NCBI RefSeq assembly: GCF_004361915.1
Contig: NZ_SNWP01000014.1
Coordinates: 62,001 to 126,000 of the forward strand
Length of the DNA: 64,000 nucleotides
Direction of reading: 5' to 3'
Origin: Sediminibacterium goheungense
Lineage (GTDB): Bacteria; Bacteroidota; Bacteroidia; Chitinophagales; Chitinophagaceae
The notes under the pieces are model-generated. The model made no database searches. It worked only from the letters and a program-made list of their open reading frames with translations, and was not told the DNA's origin. A program made the position numbers and the translations under genes. Shown one piece after another: positions 60,146 through 64,000 of this stretch. How positions within the stretch are numbered: position 1 is the stretch's first letter; each line of letters opens with the position of its first letter.

Positions 60146-60811
60146 TTATCGTAAAAGATACCCTACACCAATCGAAAGGTTATTGAAGGGCGTTCCCGCA
60201 AAGCCACCTGTAAAACTCACAGCATTGGTTCTGGATTGATTTACTATCTGGCCGGAAGTATTATAGGATTTTATACGGGAGTTATTATAAGATAATTGTC
60301 CCAGTGAAATAATATTTGCCATGAATACCCATCTTTTTTGTGTCTGATAAAGAAGTCCTAAACTTGCGGATACACCCACTGAAAAGGAATTGCTGGATGC
60401 AGAAAGAATTGAATTATTCCTGTTTTTCCCCTGGCCTATACTAAAACCACCTGTAATCGGAATGCTGAGATAAAATCTGGATGCGAGGGGTGATAACATG
60501 GTACGCCCCAACGAAAGGCCTATCTGATTATTCGAAAATTTGCTGATATTACCACTGCCATTGTCCTGTTTATTGGTTGTATATGTATAGGATAGCTGAA
60601 TACTATTGTACCTGGTTGCGGAGCTGAATTTTGATGCGGAAAGATTTATACCGGTGCTTAAACCGGAGATTTTAGCATTGGTATTTATATTTTTTTCCGA
60701 ACCATTGTTAAAAAAAACCTGACCAGATAATAAACGGTCATTTTTTTGAAATTGTGCAAAGCTGGCCGTTGTAAGAATAGATCCGATGATCAATAGTGGT
60801 ATTTTTTTCAT
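60146..60811 (-). CDS. outer membrane beta-barrel protein
   Basis: 221 residues from ATG 60811, which opens a signal peptide (MKKIPLLIIGSILTTASFAQ). The mature part alternates strand-like segments (GLSTGINLSASKFSSATRYNSIQLSYTYT, SNNQIGLSLGRTML, FYLSIPITGGFSIG, SFSVGVSASLGLLYQ) and ends NLSIGVGYLLR with the Arg end of a barrel. No specific family or function is recognised. Confidence 0.82.
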   Translation of the reverse strand: MKKIPLLIIGSILTTASFAQFQKNDRLLSGQVFFNNGSEKNINTNAKISGLSTGINLSASKFSSATRYNSIQLSYTYTTNKQDNGSGNISKFSNNQIGLSLGRTMLSPLASRFYLSIPITGGFSIGQGKNRNNSILSASSNSFSVGVSASLGLLYQTQKRWVFMANIISLGQLSYNNSRIKSYNTSGQIVNQSRTNAVSFTGGFAGTPFNNLSIGVGYLLR

Positions 60812-60895
60812 AGTATATTTTTTGCTAAGAAATAACATCTGGCTTATTTATACCCATCAATAGGGGTTATTTAACAATTGATTATCGGGTGTCTT

Positions 60896-62254
60896 TTACA
60901 TTTTATGCGACTTCCATCTTCCACTACGCATATACCATAAAGAAGGAATCAGCAAAGTCATCCAATATATCCCTTCGCTGGCCCAGCCCCAGCCAATGGG
61001 TAATTTTAATTTTTCCAGTGTGGTATAAACATAAAGGCAATACAAGATAATAGCAGCAATTTCGCTGTATAGGTTCACTTTTGTATTGCCTGTTCCTGTA
61101 ACCGCATTCAACCAGATAACGGAAACAGACATCAATACCAATGCCATTGAAACAATACGCATTACTGGAATCGCAGCATCTATAAATGCCTGATCCTGTC
61201 CATATAAAGATAAAAATGCCTGTGGGAATATATTCAGGAGCACACATACCAGTACTGCGAATCCAACGCTCCATTTCATGATTTTACCAACCAGTTCTAT
61301 TACCCTGTGTTGCAGCCCCTGACCAATAATATTACTAACCATACTGTTGGTGGTAGCTCCAAATGCCCAGGTGAAACAACCAAAAAAACCGAATATATTA
61401 CGCATGGTGTTAGAAACCGCAAGATCTCTTTCACCATGGTGTTCAATTAAAATATAGAAAAATTCCCAGCTGATGATACTGATGGCCATCTGTAAAATAA
61501 TCGGGAAGGATATTCTCAAAATGAGTTTACAGTTCTCCCAATCGTAACGAATATTTTTAAACAATGCTAACCTTTGACCCATCCCCTGAAGATGTATAAC
61601 CAGAAAAATAACAACCAGGCCGGCAAACTCAGCAATAATAGATGCATAGGCTGCACCATTAAAACCCAGTTCAGGAAGCCCCAGTTTTCCATAAATCAAT
61701 CCATAATCAAAATAAATATTAGCAATGGCTTCCATAGCTGTACCGAATATCAGAAAACGGCTTTGATTGGTGCCAACCAGTAACGCATTGCGCATCTGAT
61801 AGATGTATAAGAAAGGTAAGCCCAGTATGCGGATATTCAGAAAATCAACAGCCATTCGTACCCTTTCTGTATCATGAAGGGCAAAACGAAACAGAAAAGG
61901 CGCTATAAACCAGGTAAGCAAAATACCCGCAATGGCAAATACAATCGATATCCTGATACCCTGTGAGAAAAGGTTTCCAATCTGATCAATCCTGTTTTCA
62001 CCCGCCCGTCTCGAAATAAGTGCCTGAAGTCCATTATTGAGTCCGTGACCAATGACAGCAAAAATCAGGTAATATACACCCGTAATACCAGCTACTGCCA
62101 GCTCTTTTTGTCCTAATCCACCCAAAAAAATATTGTTGGTAATAAAATTAATCTGGGGCACTACAATAGATGCGGTAATAGGCAGGGCAATACTCAGTAT
62201 TTGCCGGTTACTGATAGAAACCTGTAAATTGATATTTGATGTATTTGCTGCCAT
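60896..62254 (-). CDS. MATE family efflux transporter
   Basis: 452 residues from ATG 62254, with about 12 membrane helices. ILSIALPITASIVVPQINFITNNIFLGGLGQKELAVAGITG and the internal-repeat partner LILRISFPIILQMAISIISWEFFYILI are MATE halves. These transporters export cationic compounds by Na+ or H+ antiport. The gene diverges from the DUF3822 gene. A longer frame to 62290 is rejected because its first 12 residues lie in the promoter area. Confidence 0.92.
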   Translation of the reverse strand: MAANTSNINLQVSISNRQILSIALPITASIVVPQINFITNNIFLGGLGQKELAVAGITGVYYLIFAVIGHGLNNGLQALISRRAGENRIDQIGNLFSQGIRISIVFAIAGILLTWFIAPFLFRFALHDTERVRMAVDFLNIRILGLPFLYIYQMRNALLVGTNQSRFLIFGTAMEAIANIYFDYGLIYGKLGLPELGFNGAAYASIIAEFAGLVVIFLVIHLQGMGQRLALFKNIRYDWENCKLILRISFPIILQMAISIISWEFFYILIEHHGERDLAVSNTMRNIFGFFGCFTWAFGATTNSMVSNIIGQGLQHRVIELVGKIMKWSVGFAVLVCVLLNIFPQAFLSLYGQDQAFIDAAIPVMRIVSMALVLMSVSVIWLNAVTGTGNTKVNLYSEIAAIILYCLYVYTTLEKLKLPIGWGWASEGIYWMTLLIPSLWYMRSGRWKSHKM

Positions 62255-62332
62255 GAACGGCGCAAAGCTACTATTTAAACTCTTGTACAACTCAGGGGCT
62301 TTTTTTATATCATTGCAAACAATATTGATGCT

Positions 62333-63169
62333 ATGGCAAGAAAAACATGGGCATACTATCCATCTACACCCATTGCAGCCTTACAAGGGCATAAACTTCG
62401 CGTAGAAATAGGATCTCATTATGTGGCCTGTTCCGTTTCAGAAGAGGAACAGCCGATTGCTTTTGAGTTTTTTGAATTGGATAACGACATCAATGAATGG
62501 AGTGATATTATTTTTGAAGTAAAAAGCAATTCTCTTTTATTAAACAGTCATTCCGGAAGTGTAGATATCCGCTATAATTTCAAAGAAGTGTTGCTGGTGC
62601 CGATGGAAAAATTAACCAGTGCAGCCGCCGCTGATTACCTGACGCTGATACATGGTAATGCATTGAACCATGAAATAAAACATGATAAAATTGCTGATCA
62701 GGCAGGTATGCTTACGATTTACCGGGTTAAGAGTAGTATTGTTGATCAGGCTCTCCGTCATTTCCATCTGTTTCAGGCGCAACATGTATATACAGACATT
62801 ATTAACCAACTGCTGATACGCACCGATCTGACGGATAAGTTTTTAAAAATTCAGGTGTATCCGAATTCTTTTATTGCGGTTTTAATGATTGGCAGACAGG
62901 TACAAATGATTCAGACATTTAGTTTTGAAACAACTGAGGATATATGTTTTTACCTGCTCTCTATCTTGAAAGAATATGCAGCGTCTGTAAACGATACTTC
63001 ACTTGAAATGAGTGGTTTTATAGAGCCTCATGGAGAGTTGCATAGAAGATTACAGCAACTTTTTAATAACAGGCATTTTCATAATTTACAGGAGACGGCT
63101 GTATTGTCTGGCATGCTTGAACATAATCACCCACATACATTCACTCCATTTTTTAATAGTACCACATGA
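62333..63169 (+). CDS. DUF3822 family protein
   Basis: 278 residues. The sequence matches the DUF3822 type: LRVEIGSHYVACSVSE, FKEVLLVPMEKL, HVYTDIINQLLIR, KFLKIQVYPNSFIAVLMIGRQVQMIQTFSFETTEDICFYLLSILKEY and MSGFIEPHGELHRRLQQLF. It looks like a degenerate actin/pilus-assembly-type fold. It overlaps rsmD by 4 nt (ATGA), an arrangement known from other Bacteroidota. The function is unknown. Confidence 0.9.
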   Translation: MARKTWAYYPSTPIAALQGHKLRVEIGSHYVACSVSEEEQPIAFEFFELDNDINEWSDIIFEVKSNSLLLNSHSGSVDIRYNFKEVLLVPMEKLTSAAAADYLTLIHGNALNHEIKHDKIADQAGMLTIYRVKSSIVDQALRHFHLFQAQHVYTDIINQLLIRTDLTDKFLKIQVYPNSFIAVLMIGRQVQMIQTFSFETTEDICFYLLSILKEYAASVNDTSLEMSGFIEPHGELHRRLQQLFNNRHFHNLQETAVLSGMLEHNHPHTFTPFFNSTT

Positions 63170-63711
63170 GGATTATTTCCGGAAAATGGGGGGGGAGGAG
63201 GATCAGCCCACCTGCCAATATGCCACATACCAGACCCACAACCGATATCGCCAAAGAAGGGTTATTCAATATTCTCCAGAACAGAATGGATTTTGAGGGT
63301 GCTAAAACACTGGATCTTTTTGGTGGTACCGGTTGCATCAGTTATGAGTTGGCCTCAAGAGGCGCTAATGACCTAACCATTGTGGAGAAGGATGCCATTA
63401 TGCATGCATTCATCAAAAAGAATGCAGAAATGCTGGGTATGCAAAACCATAAGATATTGAAGATGGATGTCTTTGCTTACTTAAACAGTTGTACAGAAGA
63501 TTTTGATTTCATCTTTGCAGGACCTCCCTATGCACTGGGAACGATTGATGAAATTCCTAAAATCATTGTAAGCCGTAATATGATCCGTTCTGGCGGATTT
63601 TTTGTACTTGAACATACGCCACGTAATAATTATGAAAAATTTGAAGGCTTTAGCTTTCAAAGAAATTATGGAACGACTTTATTTTCATTTTTTATAAAAA
63701 AAGAAGTGTGA
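63166..63711 (+). CDS. rsmD: RsmD-like 16S rRNA (guanine966-N2) methyltransferase
   Basis: 181 residues. MRIISGKWGGRRISPPANMPHTRPTTDIAKEGLFNIL and LDLFGGTGCISYELASRGA (SAM-binding motif I) are RsmD signatures. The catalytic motif IV, normally DPPY, reads GPPY with Gly119. The change is in the residue thought to contact the target base, so activity or specificity may differ, or this may be a group trait. The TGA stop lies in the first TGAATGA repeat unit. Confidence 0.92.
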   Translation: MRIISGKWGGRRISPPANMPHTRPTTDIAKEGLFNILQNRMDFEGAKTLDLFGGTGCISYELASRGANDLTIVEKDAIMHAFIKKNAEMLGMQNHKILKMDVFAYLNSCTEDFDFIFAGPPYALGTIDEIPKIIVSRNMIRSGGFFVLEHTPRNNYEKFEGFSFQRNYGTTLFSFFIKKEV

Positions 63712-63788
63712 ATGATGAATGGTCAATGGTGAATAGAATCCTCGCCATTGACCATTGACCATTGACCATTCACCATTGACCATTGACC
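63709..63788. repeat. heptamer inverted arrays between rsmD and bioD
   Basis: Left units TGAATGA, TGAATGG, TCAATGG, TGAATAG (63709-63736) and right units ATTGACC three times, ATTCACC, ATTGACC twice (63747-63788) can pair over a loop of about 10 nt. The right array ends 4 nt before the bioD ATG, leaving little space for a separate ribosome-binding site. Confidence 0.85.
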
Positions 63789-63792
63789 TCCC

Positions 63793-64000
63793 ATGCCCCG
63801 ACCCATACTCATCACTGGAATTGGTACCGATATAGGTAAAACCCTGGTGGCAGCTGTTGTAACCGAGGCATTACATGCCGATTACTGGAAGCCTGTGCAG
63901 GCAGGTTATGAAACAGGGACCGATGCGCAAACCGTTGCATCGCTGATCAGTAATGCTGATACCATTATTCATAAAGAAGCCTATTGTCTTTCAATGCCTG
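63793..64000 (+). CDS. bioD: dethiobiotin synthetase, cut by window end
   Basis: Biotin synthesis: forms the ureido ring of dethiobiotin from DAPA, CO2 and ATP. The visible 69 residues start MPRPILITGIGTDIGKTLVAA with the P-loop GIGTDIGKT, then DYWKPVQAGYETGTDAQTV with the conserved KPVQ-G. The 3' part lies beyond the window. Other bio genes are not visible. Confidence 0.95.
   Translation, partial: MPRPILITGIGTDIGKTLVAAVVTEALHADYWKPVQAGYETGTDAQTVASLISNADTIIHKEAYCLSMP

Overview
The window looks like a chromosomal segment of a Bacteroidota bacterium, most likely family Chitinophagaceae. Grounds: a short primary sigma factor of about 285 residues, a fused SecDF, a PUR/DUF3276 protein, DUF4249, DUF3822 and DUF6122 proteins, a tRNA without encoded CCA, and TAnnTTTG promoter boxes upstream of many genes. 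The genus cannot be named from sequence reading alone. The first and last genes (purK and bioD) run off the window.

Layout. 1-2640: purK, then a polymorphic-toxin-like pair: a DUF4157 protein whose C-terminal part resembles bacterial RNase A-like toxins, with a small candidate immunity gene after it. 2755-12143: mixed single genes (hppD, an L,D-transpeptidase, a lipid-linked sugar flippase, a peptide-binding lipoprotein, msrA, a MutS2 homologue lacking the Smr domain). 12401-20565: eleven close-packed minus-strand genes (three DinB-like proteins, two acetyltransferases, an APC permease, a racemase homologue, an MBL hydrolase, a PEBP protein, a thioesterase, a PanE-like reductase) behind a TetR regulator with palindromes ATACCGATCGGTAT and ATACCGATTGGTAT on its two sides. 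20741-21540: GIY-YIG gene, 175-bp tandem repeats and tRNA-Ser(UGA). 21864-23894: hipBA and a DUF6122 membrane protein.

24068-38201: a TonB-dependent receptor, then amino-acid catabolism: an arginine deiminase-like gene with ctlX, hutI and hutG, an M20 amidohydrolase and an acyl-CoA mutase large subunit. hppD at 2894 fits the same theme. 38288-64000: mostly housekeeping: an A-type Fe-S carrier, secDF, FKBP, an ABC exporter, PUR protein, pgi, threonine aldolase, a tolC-acrAB-like efflux operon, rpoD, trxB, folB, ACBP, MATE, DUF3822-rsmD, bioD.

The most unusual feature is in the spacers. At a dozen or more sites, gaps between genes hold short direct repeats with a 7-nt period (A-Y-T-S-A-C-Y, e.g. 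ATTGACC and ACTCACT) or 8-nt period (TTTCCAAA), usually as two arrays in opposite orientation that can fold into long hairpins. Two of them (28240-28398 and 33190-33400) share a related core of about 52 bp between the arrays, so they look like copies of one element. Stop codons of neighbouring genes often lie inside or at the edge of the repeats.
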